This document shows positions 1 to 11,889 of a stretch of 64,000 nt of DNA, piece after piece. The DNA comes from Loxodes magnus (Eukaryota; Ciliophora; Karyorelictea; Loxodida; Loxodidae): the NCBI GenBank assembly GCA_946699065.1, contig CAMPDV010000058.1, positions 310,001 through 374,000 of the forward strand. The letters are read 5' to 3'. The notes beneath the pieces are model-generated. The model ran no database searches, was not told where the DNA came from, and saw only the letters and a list, made by a program, of their open reading frames with translations. The position numbers and the translations under genes were made by a program. Numbering within the stretch: position 1 is the stretch's first letter; the number at the start of each line of letters is the position of its first letter.

Positions 1-408
1 TAAGTTCAAATTGGGAATTAGGCCAAAATAAAACTGGAATTTCGTGTTTGAGACATTTTTCAGTCATTCCCACACAATTCTCCCATAGAAAAGGTGAATA
101 CCCTACTTCGCCACTACTAAATCCATGGTTAAAACAATCTTAATACCTTAATTTATACTGTGGTACTTGTTATCTTTTCTTAAGCTTTCCATTATTTTAG
201 AAAGGTAAAGAGAAGGCTGGTTGTTATAAAATGAACTAAAGCTGGTATTATGAATGCAGACATTGACAAGCATAGGAAGTAATTTTTTGCTACATTCAAT
301 CCGAGCAGAAGAGAATAGGTAACTTACAAAGATATTAAAACCGACTAACTGAAGAAGATAGATCTCTTGGAGAATAATTAGACTCGAATCTGTATTATAT
401 GTAAACAT
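1..408 (-). CDS. Unassigned protein, partial at window edge
   Basis: A reading frame on the minus strand begins at an ATG at 408 and runs off the left edge if TAA and TAG are read as Gln and TGA as Trp. The first 86 codons need no reassignment. The translation has a hydrophobic patch near residues 15-35 and a mixed hydrophilic remainder (KDNKYHSINQG and similar). Base composition is clearly richer in G and C than the flanking 430-1650 stretch, which is why I treat it as probable coding sequence. The other two minus frames also look partly protein-like, and one resembles a transmembrane transporter segment, so the frame is uncertain. No family recognised. Confidence 0.3.
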
Positions 409-429
409 GTCAGATTGTCACTGTGAAAG

Positions 430-1655
430 GAAGCCATATTAATAAACCCGTCTAGAAATTAGTCAGATGTAAAAATTTTTTAAGCTGAACTCTAATTTAA
501 TTTAAATAAAATAAAATGATTAAATAAATAAATATTATTTATATTATGAATGTATTTACTAAAATATCAAAGAAATAAAATACTTTTATACAAATAAAGA
601 AATTTAATTTTTAAATTAATTTTTCTTATTTATTTTATCTAATTTTTAATTTACTATTTAATTATGAACTACATTTTATCATCTAAATAATATGATTAAG
701 TTATTCTTTTTAATTTTTAAATTAGCATCTATATTTAATAAGTAATCATTACTACGAAATAGAAGCATTTAAAAGTTTAATTTTATTAATTTATTCAAGA
801 GTCAGATAATTTTTTAATGTTTACAATATTTTTAATATAAGAGAATTTAGTTAATTATATATCATAATTAAATAATCTAATCAAAATTGTTTCGAATATA
901 ATTATCTCTTAATTTAATGAAATTAAGACCTTATTTTTATACAAATAAGTGTAAATCTAACTCTTCTAAATATTTATTAATTTAATTCTTCATTTTTTAC
1001 TTTAATAGTTGTTCATATCTGAAATAATAGTTATATTTAACTGTAAAATCTTATGTTAAGACTTGCGGATTTTTCAAGTTAAAATGGCTTTTCGCTCAAA
1101 TAAGCTAAAAATTTCCAATTTTAATTCCATAAGCCCTGGTAATATCAGTTCCTTTAACTTATTCTCCAAAAATCTTGTGATTAAAGTTATCTTTCCTATC
1201 TATCCCTGATATCAACGTCTACTTAAATTAATTCATTTTCTATGCCTAAAGATTACTTAATATTAATATTTTCTTTATATGTAGTAAATCATTTCTAAGA
1301 ACTGAGATAAAAATATCTTATCATTATCTTTAATCATTTCTCTCAAGTACTTTGTTGATTTATTAATATCCAAATGCATTTTTTATTTCATCAAGTCAAT
1401 TAAATTTCTCAGTTTTAATTTAGTAAAATATAAATAAAATCTAGAAACATTAAAAAATAGTGTTTCTTGTTATAAATTGATTCAAAAGATTGAAAAGCTT
1501 TTACTGTTTATAAAAGTTCATTCGATTATGTGAATAATATGTATTATGACATTTTATGTGAATAGAACTATTTACTGTTAAACTACAAAAACGAGAATCT
1601 ATTTAAGGTATAAAAGCATCTGGATTGTAAGAATTAAAGGAAATATTATTAAATA
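430..1655. other. AT-rich intergenic stretch
   Basis: Strongly AT-rich sequence with many homopolymer runs and short TTTAATT-type repeats. I see no coding signal, tRNA or repeat shared with the rest of the window. Confidence 0.5.
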
Positions 1656-1660
1656 TATTA

Positions 1661-2150
1661 AATCGCCATAGTTGTTGTAAGGTGAACAGCAAAGGACGAC
1701 TTCATCAGAGGTTGGGGAAGTTAAGTACCCATAATCGACTTTATGTCTTCCTCTGCTTTGGCTTGACCTCGAGACATAAGATTCTTAGACCTTCGACACT
1801 GGCTTATTTTAGTTTTTAATTCTGGAAATAAAAGGAAATTATTTTTGCGAGTTTCATCAGAGGTGGGGAATTTAAGTACCCATAATTGACACATGTCGTC
1901 CTCTGCTTTGGCGATGCAATGAGACACAACCCTGCCATGTCCTTGAACCTCCAACAAGTATTAAAGATTACGAGTATTCTGAAGGTATATCAGTATTGAA
2001 CATTTTTATCAGTACTGCTTAATTATATATGTATTGAACAAGGTTTATCAGTATCTGATAATTTTATCAGTAACAAACATTCTTGTCAGTATGAAACATT
2101 TTTTAAAGAGCTGCTCACCAACGGGAGTGATACGCGCTCTATAATCAAAT
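1661..2150 (+). mobile_element. 5S rRNA-derived SINE-like element, copy 1
   Basis: The head (1664-1735) resembles 5S ribosomal RNA: GCCATAG, then GGTGAACAGC, ATCAGAG and GGGGAAGTTAAG occur in the order seen in 5S rRNA (GGCCATA, TGAAC, GAAGTTAAG). A second, partial 5S-like unit lies about 150 bp downstream (CATCAGAGGTGGGGAATTTA), so the element is dimeric. A 19-bp tandem motif (TACTGATAAAAATGTTCAG and variants, here mostly in reverse orientation) follows at about 1978-2100. The 3' end is the hairpin tail shared with the LINE copies (AGAGCTGCTCACC to GCGCTCTATAATC, about 2108-2145) followed by TTTATTTATT. A closely similar copy lies inverted at 22715-23180. 5S-headed, LINE-tailed SINEs are known in animals (SINE3); one in a ciliate is inference. 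Confidence 0.6.
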
Positions 2151-2169
2151 TTATTTATTATTATTTATT

Positions 2170-2765
2170 TAACTAATTTCTGATTATTCTTTAAGTTATC
2201 AGGTTAAAATCTTTCCTGAGTCTTTTGATATTGTAGCACTTTAAATTGTCATTGCTCAATAAATATTTTTATCTATTGTATTAGTAAATTTCCTCGATCT
2301 TAAGAGTTAACTAAGAAAAATAGCACGGGATTATATCACCAAAGTCTGTTTAATTTAAAAAAAGGGTAAATATAAGAAAAATGATTATGAGTTGAAGTAT
2401 TATCTTTGCTTAGGAAAGAAGGATTTTTTTATTTTAGTATTGTATAAATTTGTATACACTATGTTGCATTATCATCTATTTATACATTTAGGCAGAAGTA
2501 GTTAGTTTCACTTTATTTATTGTCAATAACAATTCAAAATATACTAAATTCTACCAACCTAAATTGCGCTGCTTATCCTTACTTTTATCACAACTTCCTT
2601 TTCTATAATAAGTACTTTTAAAGGTTTAAATATGCTTTATATATTATTTTCTTCTTTAATGCTTAATTATCTTAGGTTTTAGTTGCAATAATAGAACAGA
2701 AAATAAAGCACCCAATTAAAATATAAGCAGATAATCCTGATTATTATTATTAAAATATTAAAAAA
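2170..2765. other. AT-rich spacer between SINE and LINE
   Basis: No gene seen. The end nearest the LINE has an ATT-rich run (TATTATTATTAAAATATT) directly before the conserved LINE 5' sequence, which may mark the insertion site. Confidence 0.4.
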
Positions 2766-2771
2766 TTATTA

Positions 2772-2826
2772 GCTTCAAGAAGGGTTTTAATGTCCCCTCC
2801 TCAAATTAGGAGAGAAAACCTGAAGC
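2772..2826 (+). other. Conserved 5' closed hairpin structure of the LINE
   Basis: GCTTCA at 2772 can pair with TGAAGC at 2821-2826. Between them a second stem (CTCCT with AGGAG) can form. The same 55-nt spacing and the flanking words (GCTTCAAGAAG and GAGAAAACCTGAAGC) recur at 12556-12610 although the loops differ. This suggests a selected RNA structure at the element 5' end, for example a 5' UTR fold. It does not obviously fit the hammerhead or HDV-like ribozyme layout. Confidence 0.5.
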
Positions 2827-2878
2827 ACTTTCATCTACCACTTCTTCGCTTTAATTAGTCCAACCTTCTTTATTAAGA

Positions 2879-4430
2879 ATGGAAACTAAACTCATAACAC
2901 AAGCATTCAGACTACAAAGAACCAAATTCATTGATCAAACGAACATGAAATAATAATATGCTCAATGGGAAAAGGATATCAAATATCTATGATTGGAAAG
3001 ACTTCACTAAAAGGAGGAGCATAAAATAAGAAAGGAATTAAGTGGTAAAAAAATTCACAACCTAAGCAATAATTTATCAAAAGAATTAACAATTTATTTC
3101 ATCCAACGTCCCTGACGATTAAATGGTAAGAATCTAATAAAATGCCTCTGATGATCTATCAGATATGGTGACCACAGTTTACTTCAACCACTATCTGGAA
3201 AACTCTGACCTAGTAGAGAAAAAAGCCATAGATTAAGAAGTGATACAAGTGTTAAGAAATCAAATATGGAGCGAGTACGAATTAATACTGAATTTGTTGT
3301 AAATAAAAAGGAATAGTATATTTGGTCTTCAACGATAAAGAAAGATACTAATAATTCGCGTAATTCAGGGAATGAATATTCTAAGGCGTTAGAATTCCTA
3401 TCTAAGCAACAAACTAGATAGAATACTTTGACATTCATAACTACCCAGTATACTTCATAATAAACGAATATTCAAACATGAAGGAAGTAATGAAAATAAT
3501 GAGGTAATATGGAAAACCTAGAGGAAAGGTATAGCATATATACCCAAGCACTACAATTTTAACAGGTAACAGTATAATGAATCTAGATTTAAAGAATATA
3601 GATGAAAAAAGAGTATAGCAGAAGTTATAGATCTGAACGGAAACAAAATGATAATACAACACTCATTGAATTTTACTTGCTGCCTATGCAAATTGAAAGG
3701 GCACATAGACCAACAATGAGAATGGTGGAAGCAGCAAAAAGGAAAAAACTACATACAAGAGAATTAGAGATGCTTGAAGAAGAGAAATTAACTTAGCAAT
3801 AAACAAGCCAGATTAAAAGCAAATCAAGCAAATAAGAGGATAGGCGAAGAAGGAGAATAAATGATTATAGAGGAAGCAAGGAAGAAGAGAAGGAAATAAA
3901 GTGAGGAGAATAGAAAAATAATTAAAACAACTAAACAATTAAAAAATAAAAAGTTTTTTATGCTAAATGAATAAATAAGAATTATTTTTAATCAAAAGGA
4001 ATTTGACATATGTAAGGCAGAGGGATAGAGAAATGTCCAAAGAATTAAATAAAATAGAAAAAAAAATTATATAATAAGATATAATATAAAACAAATCAGA
4101 GAAAAGGATAGGATAAGTGATGGTAAAAATGCTAAACCTTAACAGAAGAAATAAGAAACAAACAAAAATTAGAAATGGAGTATGTAAGAAAAGCGTAAAT
4201 AAAGAAAAAAAGAAAAATTAAATAGAAGAAGCTTAAGAAGAAAAAGAATAAAATGCAAGATAAAAGTGAGAAGTAAGAAGTGAACTGAAACAAACTTTAA
4301 TTAGAATTTACTTTGTTAAGAAACCTAAAAACAAAAATGAACAATTGCCAAACTACAATTAATAGGAAAAAGCAAAAGAAGAAGAATAGAATAGAATAGA
4401 AGAAGGAAAAGATAGATAATAAGTGAAAAG
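2879..4430 (+). pseudogene. LINE ORF1-like protein
   Basis: Starting at ATG 2879, 53 bp after the 5' structure, a frame stays open for about 500 codons with TAA/TAG as Gln and TGA as Trp (for example IQRPWRLNGK near residue 75). The product is basic and Lys/Arg/Gln-rich, as expected for a nucleic-acid-binding ORF1 protein, but I see no zinc knuckle or RRM motif. The second ORF is in a different frame. The lower part (about 3600-4400) is very A-rich and another frame there looks equally plausible, so the end is approximate. Confidence 0.4.
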
Positions 4431-4454
4431 ATAAAATAGGAAATAACTAATTAT

Positions 4455-7400
4455 GAAAAAAATATGGAAGAAGAGAATGATAGATAAGGAGAAGGGGTGG
4501 AGGAGGAAAATGAATAAAAAGAAGAAAGTTGTGAAGAGGAAGTAGAGGGGATGGGTGAAAAAGAAGAATAAGAATAAGTCATAAAAATAGGGACAACAAA
4601 TGTTAGGGGTGTTAGAAGTGCAAAAGAGGCATTAGCCAAAATCATGACTTAAAAAAATATCGTCATAATGGCAATATAAGAGATTTAGATTGAAATTTAA
4701 AAGATATGTGTAGAATAACAGGGTATAAAAACTTAATAAATGTGGGGTCAAAAAGGAAAATGAGTTAAATTCTATATTAGAAACGATATATGTTAGAAGA
4801 TTAGAGAAACATAGAATTAAGTGAACCAAATAACACTTTTTGGATGAGCGAGAGTGATGATCATTGAAATAATGAGAAAACTGGCAGTAATAAATGTATA
4901 TGCACCTGTTACAAATAGCAAGGAATAATATAAGTCATTCTATAATTTAGTGAATAAATTTAAACTATAAGCAGAAGAAAAAGGACTTAATGCAATGATC
5001 ATAGGACATTGAAATGTGTACATAGAGAAATGATTATCAAAGAAAACAAATTCGACTGGAAAGAAAATACTACAGTTTATGGAACAGAATTATTTAATAT
5101 GCCTTGACCTAATTGAAATTGGTACTTTTGTTCACTAAAACAACTAATATAAAATAGATTACTTTTAATTCAAGATATTATGAGAGAAAAAGTGATGATT
5201 TTTATTACTCATACGTAATAGGGGATCATAGATCTGGTATTATATAGGTAAAGATTGGTAAAAAAGTTAGAAAACCATATAAGATAGTAAAAATAAAACC
5301 CTACTATTAAAGAAATAATAGATGTAAGAAAATTTGAAAGATTTATACCAAAAAATATCTAAGAAGAAGAAATTGAAAAACTAAAAGTTACATAGACTTA
5401 TAAATGATGAAAGAAAAAGAAATATGAAGGATTTTAAATTTTTTATGGAACAGTTAAAACATAAAACTTTAAGATATATAAATATTCAGATACAACAAAA
5501 TAATGTAATAAAATCGGCGGAAAATGCAGCAAACAATTAAAATAAAGAGTAAAGAACAACGAAGAAATAAATGAAAATCAATAAAACGATAAATTTAGAG
5601 AATATCAAAGTATAAGACAAGATTACATTTAATCAAGAAAAAAAGACAAAAGAAACTAACTTAACCTATTTATGAATAATGCAAATGAATGAAACCTGAC
5701 AGAAATATGAAAGAAACTATAAAACCTGCTTAATAGAAAAATAATTAATGAGTACCCATATCAAATGAAGATGTTAAGACTTTCAAGGATGAACGATAGT
5801 TGTTAAATGAAGATGGCGATAATACGTTATCAATTAAATTATTAAACAAGAGACAAATAGTGGTAAAAGAATATGAAATTAGAGAAAAAATTAACTAATT
5901 GATGAAATGAAAAGCAGCAAGAACTGATGAAATATAAGTAGGAACAATTTTAGCAAGCGAGGAAAAGTTAATGAAAATAACATGCAAAATGATAGCTAAG
6001 ATGATTTAAGAGGAAGTAATACCTTAGGAAATGAAATAATAATACATAATATTAATATACAAAAAAGGAAGATAGATTAACTTGATAAACAATAGACAAA
6101 TCTCTTTATTAAATAATGTTTTAAAAATTTTAGACGCTTGAATTTTCTAATAATTGTAAGGATATTTACATAATGATGAAAAATAATATTAATATGAATT
6201 TAAAAAAGGTAAATCATGCTCACTATAAATCTTCAATCTAATAACAGTATAGAAATGACCAGTGCAGAACAAAAAAGCTGTTTTTGTGATATTTGCTGTT
6301 GTTAAGAAAGGTTATGACTCTGTGCAAAGAAAAGATATATGACAAATCCTAAACGATCTAAAAGTACCGGAATAGATAATTAAATTTCTGGCAAACTTCT
6401 ACTGAGAGGAAGAAATTAAAATGAAAACCAATTATTTAATAGCAAAATCATCAGCGACAAATGGAGGGCTAAAATAAGGAAGCATAATGTCGCCGAGACT
6501 ATTTAACTTGATAATAGAAAGATTTCTCCATAGCTTGGAAGATTAAAGCTAGGAATAATGATAGACTATAAAAACAAGAGGGAAGAACATAATAAATTTA
6601 TGTAGGATCCTTTGCATACGCAGATGACCTAGCCTTAATAAGTGAATGTAGATAATTAGATTAAGTAATCGAAAATTTAACCTCATGGGCAGAAAAGTAC
6701 AAAATTGGAGATTGTAGATAAAATAAAATGAATGATATGAAAAGCATCAGAAAATAATAACTGAGAAAATATTGGAAATATCATCGAGGTGGGAAATTTA
6801 GTGATAGAAAGAGTAAATACCTTTTAGTACCTAGGTTATATAATAGAAGAGAACGTCATTTTTGAAAAACACATGGAGAATAGACTAGAAGCAACATAAA
6901 AGATGTAAACAAGAATATTGGAAAAAATAGTAATGAATAAGGGATTAACTCCATATAATGCAGGAATAATTATAAAAACTTTCGTAAGCATATTGTTCAG
7001 CTATGGGACATAAGTGATCCCTTATTGCGAATAATTTATAGGAAAATAAGTGATAGAGCAAATAGAAATAATATAAAGAAGATCTTTGCGAACAACCGTA
7101 GATGCCCCTTTTTAGTGCAAAATAAAATTTTAGAACGTGAACTGTAGTTTATGAAATTTAAGCGTTATTTATGAAAGAAAACGTTGAGATTAAGAGGTAA
7201 TTAACAGGTAACTAAGGGGAAAAAGTAGATGGATTAATGGTCAACCTAAGTAAAGAAGAGAACTTTATATTTGAATAATATTGCACAGAAATAAAATTAG
7301 AATTAAAAATGAAAGACAAAGAAATATTTATAGATGATGATAATAGTAATTAAAAAGGAAATAAAACATTAATTGTATAATATGAGAATATTGAGTATAT

Positions 7401-7541
7401 GTAGAAGATTGAGAAAGAATGGAGTAAATGATAGTATAGAAAAATATGATTTGATGAATATGTAGTAGGACCACCCAACTACCTGAGATACAATAAAAAT
7501 AGAAAAGAAGAAATATATTACATATTTAGAATAAGAATGAG
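4455..7541 (+). pseudogene. LINE ORF2: endonuclease and reverse transcriptase, degenerate
   Basis: An acidic Glu-rich stretch is followed by an apurinic-like endonuclease domain: NVRGVRSAKEAL, then VIMAIQEIQ, then the IIGHWNV box (TGA at 5010-5012 as the Trp of the family GDWN motif). GDHRSG follows near 5225 in another frame. Reverse transcriptase motifs follow: NNRQISLLNNVLKIL, a decayed KKGYDSV (family AF/YDSV), KDIWQILNDL (TGA as Trp), GGLKQGSIMSPRLFN, and FAYADDLA near 6610, the catalytic YADD box. EVGNLVI and a thumb region follow. Three TGA codons (6729, 6738, 6762) are kept at the same spacing in copy 35345-37180 (35694, 35703, 35727). Frameshifts are present and the 3' end is missing after 7541. 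Confidence 0.75.
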
Positions 7542-7542
7542 C

Positions 7543-7735
7543 TTCTCCATACTCATTTTTCCGGAAGAATTAAATCCAGAACCCTCTTAGTATAGTACAG
7601 ACTTCGCCTATTTCCTCGGTTTCTCCAACGAGGTTGGTGTTATAGCAACACGAGCTTTTTCTATTTCCTTTTGTCCTCTCACTTCTTTGGAGCCACGAAA
7701 AATCCCTTCCTGAAATATGACATCTTTTTTAAGTT
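7543..7735 (-). pseudogene. Fragment resembling NAD(P) transhydrogenase / alanine dehydrogenase N-domain
   Basis: A GC-richer block directly abuts the broken end of the LINE. The minus-strand frame reads KDVIFQEGIF, GSKEVRGQKE, KARVAITPTSLEK, SVLYQEGSGFNSS. The order KE(V/I), RVA(I/L)TP and V-Y/V-E-G-(A/S)-G is that of the N-terminal domain of NAD(P) transhydrogenase alpha and alanine dehydrogenase. No ATG or upstream exon is visible and the frame is cut at 7542, so this is a gene fragment. The match rests on short motifs and needs a profile search. Confidence 0.35.
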
Positions 7736-7739
7736 AAAG

Positions 7740-8512
7740 ATAAAATAGAATTAAATTAAATTAAATTAAAAATAATAAGCTTTATTATAAAAGCCGTACA
7801 ATATTCAGATATTAAACCAATTATGCTTAAAAAAGTTTTATTCAGACTCTTTAAATTCTTTCTCTCCTTTATTAATTTTTCATCTTTAAAACATATTTAA
7901 TAAACCTTATTTATAAAAAATATAGAAGTATATAAATACTTACCTATTTATACATCAACAAAGAAAGGTAAAAAATAAGATTTATAGTAATAAGAAACTA
8001 TTAAGCATAAAATAATAATGTAAAAGAGATATGAGCTGCTTATCTTAATATATTCTAGATAAAGTAATTTGCTTATAACTTATTTTATTTCTTATCTTTT
8101 CTATATCTTCAAATAAGAGAGTTCTAAGATGCCCTTTAAAATATTTATCTGAGTGTTTATTAAATCATATAATTATTAAATGCTATTTATTAATAACAGA
8201 AAGAAGCTAATATTAGATATTTTCTAAATATATTATCTAAAATCTAATTGAGATATAAGCTAAGTTTACTATATTGATCTACTTATATCTACACATCTAA
8301 GTAAAATAATTTGATTATATCAATTATTATATCACCCATTTAAATAAAATAACCCACTAAAATTATTTATTTTTAACTAACTCAAAAGCATTAAGAGTTA
8401 GATTTATAAAGGTATGTAGAAGAACGTTAAATGAACATGCTATAAGTATTTTGTTTTAAATATATAAAAGTAAACTTATTTTTTGTATCTTAAATCTAAT
8501 AAAATTATTAAA
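7740..8512. other. AT-rich intergenic stretch upstream of tRNA-Glu
   Basis: Homopolymer-rich noncoding DNA starting with an ATTAAATTAAATTAA run. I see nothing else in it. Confidence 0.4.
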
Positions 8513-8514
8513 AT

Positions 8515-8586
8515 TCCACATCCGGGACTCGAACCCGGGTCTTTCGGGTGAAAGCCGAATATCCTAACCTGCTAGACTAATGTGGA
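8515..8586 (-). tRNA. tRNA-Glu (UUC)
   Basis: A 72-nt cloverleaf on the minus strand. The acceptor stem is closed by TCCACAT and ATGTGGA. The D arm contains TAGTCTAGCAGGTTAGG. The anticodon loop is CTTTCAC with anticodon TTC, reading GAA/GAG. The T arm is CCGGGTTCGAGTCCCGG. No intron. No CCA is encoded. The arm sequences are those of typical eukaryotic tRNA-Glu. Confidence 0.95.
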
Positions 8587-8589
8587 GTT

Positions 8590-11410
8590 ATTTTATTAAT
8601 TAGCAATTACTTAAATATTGGAGCTGTTGTGATGCATCTCAATTTATAAAATACAATACAAGTTGAAATTCTTAAATTCCTTAAAAATCTAATGTTTATT
8701 TAAATAAATGCTAAACTTGAAATTAATTTATAGCAATATATTTTTATATACTCTCAATTGTTTCCATACAATCATTAGGGTTACTTCAAAATTTAACATT
8801 ATAGAAAATAAAATTTTGAAGATAGCAATCTAATAAATCACACTCTTTAAATCAGAAAAGAAATTCTTAAGTCAAAGCTTTATTAAAATCTAAATAAAAC
8901 ATTAAAATAATTTATTAAGGTTAATTAAAAAAAATAAACCAAACAAATTGAAAAATTAAAAAAAATAAAATTATCTATAAAGCATTTTTATTATTTTTTA
9001 AATAGTTAGCTATAGAAATAAGATTTTGGACTTACTAAATTTATTATAATGTAAGTTTTAGCTAAAAATATATGAGATTTTAAAATTTTGTAATCAATGA
9101 TAGTTAAATGAGAGAAGAAAAATAGTAATAATTTAAATAAATTGTATGCTTTTTTTATTTTAAAGTTCAATGTATATGTGAAGATTCAGCTTTATCTAAA
9201 AGGATATAAAAAAACATAAAAATTATTGCGAAAGTTAGAATCATAAAATAAAAAAGGAATTATCTTTCATTTAAAAAATGTAAAACTTTTACCTTTTAAC
9301 TTTATAGATAAATAACTTTAATAGAAGAAAGAATTTACAAAAGTCTAAAAATAAATAATCTTTTGCTATTAACCACAAAAAATAATTTCTATATATAAAA
9401 GCGATATTTATCAAAACTTATGATCTCTTTATTTAATAAAATTAAGTTTTTTGTAGATAAAATAGAAACAATTTCACATCCCACCTAATTTTACTTATTT
9501 TATAAAGCAAGCGCTTATATAAAATTATTATATTTATTAACTATTTTAGTAAGTTTATTTTAAATCAGCTTATAATTGTAGACTAACTTTAAAAATGCTA
9601 ATTATTTAAGATGATGTTTATCCTATTATTATAAAAGTGATTATTAAGCAATTCTTTAATAATTAACTTCATTTCTAAGTTTTAATTTTATCTTCCTTTC
9701 TATAATTAAATCAAAAATTATTTTATAATCAAAGTCTCATTAGTGTGTTTATTGTATGCTTGTAATAGATAAGAAAATAATTTTAAAGGGGCTGAAGAGC
9801 TTATAGAATATTAAATATCAATATGTTAAGAAATAAAATTAAACCAGCACTTATATAAACTAATTTGCACATTTAGCTTAAAGCTTGAAGCAAGAGATTA
9901 AGATATTTCTGAGTTTATTAAGCATAGAATAACTAAATGATAGCTGATAATAAAAAATTCATACAATCTTTATAAGTTTTTTGATAGAAGTAATCAAAAA
10001 CTCTCTCATAAATCTTAAATAAATTTGAATCTAGAATGATAGAAGTAAAGAAGTAAATAGCAAATATAATAAAAATATTATTCAGGTATCTTTTCATTTA
10101 GTAGAAATAGGAAAAAAATTAATTTTGTTATTTTATGACTTAGGAAATTTAATCTTCTTTATCCTTTAATACTCAAGATTAAAAATTGATTTAAGGTTTT
10201 TTATAAAAATTTGAAAAGAAAAGAAGAAAAGATTAATAGGATTTATCAATGCAACTTGAGTATTTAATATTTTATAAGGTTGTGCTTCTAGAATTTTTTT
10301 TAAGCATAGCAGATCCATAGTTCATAGCTATCAAGTAAATGCAGGCATTTTAGTAATAATTTTTAAATTAATTTATTAAATATATCCTTAAAATCCTCTG
10401 ATATATTCAAAATACTTATTAATTGAATAAACTATCTAAGCTTGTTCAATGCTAACAAATTTATTTTCAAAATTTAATCTTATAAATTATTATAGATTAT
10501 GAAGCTAGGATATATAACTTTAACACATAAGAATGTTAGGATCAGAATTAACTTTTATCAATGCTTACAATAAGCTATATATTAAATTCCATAGATTCCT
10601 ATATTAAATGATCTGAATAGCTTTTGAAAGTTTTAAAATAAACAGGATGTTTTCTCATTAATTCTATTTATCAATAGACTGCATGCTTTATGAATAAAAT
10701 TGTTAAAATTAAAGCCCTTAAGAATTTAAGATAGTTTTAAGGTTATTTATCTATTAGCTTAATTATACTTTTAAGAATATATATTTAATGAAATGTAATA
10801 CTGAAAGTTTCTTTTATAAATAATCCAACTATAATCAATAAGTTTAACTAAAATAAATCATAATTCTTTCTTTTTATTTATATATAAACTAATAAATAAG
10901 TTCCAAGCTAAACTTATTTAATCTTATAAGAGAAAATAAGCACCAATAAAAAAATGTTCATATGATAATTTAGAGTGAAATATCTAGTTATTTAATTGAT
11001 TACCGTTTCAATAAATTTGGCTTTAGTTATATAAATAGAATTTTTATCATTTAAAAAAATTCTGAAGCCTTTTATCTTAATAATTAAATCTTACTATCAA
11101 TATCTTGAATATTTTCAGTTTTTTAAATGTTTATATTTCTTAAATATTTTAAATAGTCAAAAGTGAATGCATTTCTATTTTTTATTCGTATAATGGGTTT
11201 TCTGAATTATTTTATTTTTAATTATATAGGTTTTGTATATAGTTTACTGAAAATAATCACTTTTTTATTTTAAAAATTTTCAGTTTTCGAAGGTATATTT
11301 TTCTTAAATCTCGAAGGAAATTTTACATTTTCCGAAATACCTTGATTTTATCAGTTATTATTCTCCTTTATTGACTACTGATTTTTATTTTCCTAAAACA
11401 TTTGGCCTTC
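8590..11410. other. Long AT-rich intergenic stretch
   Basis: About 2.8 kb of homopolymer-rich sequence (TTTAAA, AATTAAATAA and similar) on both strands. I found no conserved protein motif, tRNA or shared repeat. With tiny introns and no hard stop codons, a small gene could be missed. Confidence 0.35.
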
Positions 11411-11414
11411 ATAT

Positions 11415-11885
11415 TCATTTTACGCTACTTCTTACGAAATTTTTATGTTCTTTTATCTCCTTTCCAACCCCATTGATTAGATTCTTCTTAAGTATTGATT
11501 CATTGAATCGAATTACTTTCCTAGTTTTCCTAACTTTATTTAAAAATTTAAGTTTTACTATTAGAATATAATAAAGGTTCATTAGTTGGTTTACTGTTAG
11601 GTTCTCGCTAAGTGTTTTCTTTATTTTAATGTTAATCACTCCAAGCTACATTTTCCATTTACACTACTTTTTACAAATTTTTATGTTACTTTTATCTCCT
11701 TCCCTACTCCATTGATTAGATTCTTCTTAAGTATTGCCCCATGGAATAGAATTATTTTCTCAGTCTTTCCGATTTGATTGAAAATATTAGAATTTTCAAT
11801 TAGACTATAAAAGATTCATTAGTTGGTTTTTGCTAAGTTCTCCCAAAGTTTTTCATTATTCTGAGAAAAATTGCTCCAAATTTCG
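11415..11885 (-). repeat. Tandem duplication of a protein-like 235-bp unit
   Basis: Two adjacent units (about 11415-11650 and 11650-11885) share long stretches such as CCATTGATTAGATTCTTCTT and TTCATTAGTTGGTTT. On the minus strand both encode ILKKNLINGVGKEIK followed by KFV(R/K)SSV, although in different frames relative to each other. The conserved translation suggests the unit was once coding, such as a duplicated exon or a protein repeat. No family recognised. The joined sequence is not in one frame, so I take it as a pseudogene or as an exon pair with unrecognised short introns. Confidence 0.45.
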
Positions 11886-11889
11886 TTTT

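Larger units (their letters stand above)
2768..7541 (+). mobile_element. LINE (non-LTR retrotransposon), long 3'-truncated copy
   Basis: This copy contains a conserved 5' structure (2772-2826), a first reading frame (from 2879), an endonuclease-like domain (about 4560-5270) and a reverse transcriptase domain (about 5900-6900). It then stops abruptly at 7541, inside sequence that is continuous in copy 35345-37180 at 36516. The lost part includes the C-terminal zinc knuckle and the 3' hairpin tail. LINE insertions usually lose their 5' end, so a 3' loss points to a later rearrangement rather than abortive reverse transcription. Several frameshifts make the copy inactive. TGA codons fall at Trp positions of the family. 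Confidence 0.8.

Noticed and set aside
1..408. MATE-type transporter
   Set aside because: Only one of three competing frames looked like a membrane transporter, and no diagnostic motif was found.
1721..1957. Protein-like frame inside the 5S-headed element
   Set aside because: The two element copies and the two internal units differ by one-base indels, so no translation is conserved; RNA origin explains the sequence better.
2772..2826. HDV-like self-cleaving ribozyme at the LINE 5' end
   Set aside because: The closing stem joins the first and last 6 nt, but the nested double pseudoknot of the HDV family is not visible.
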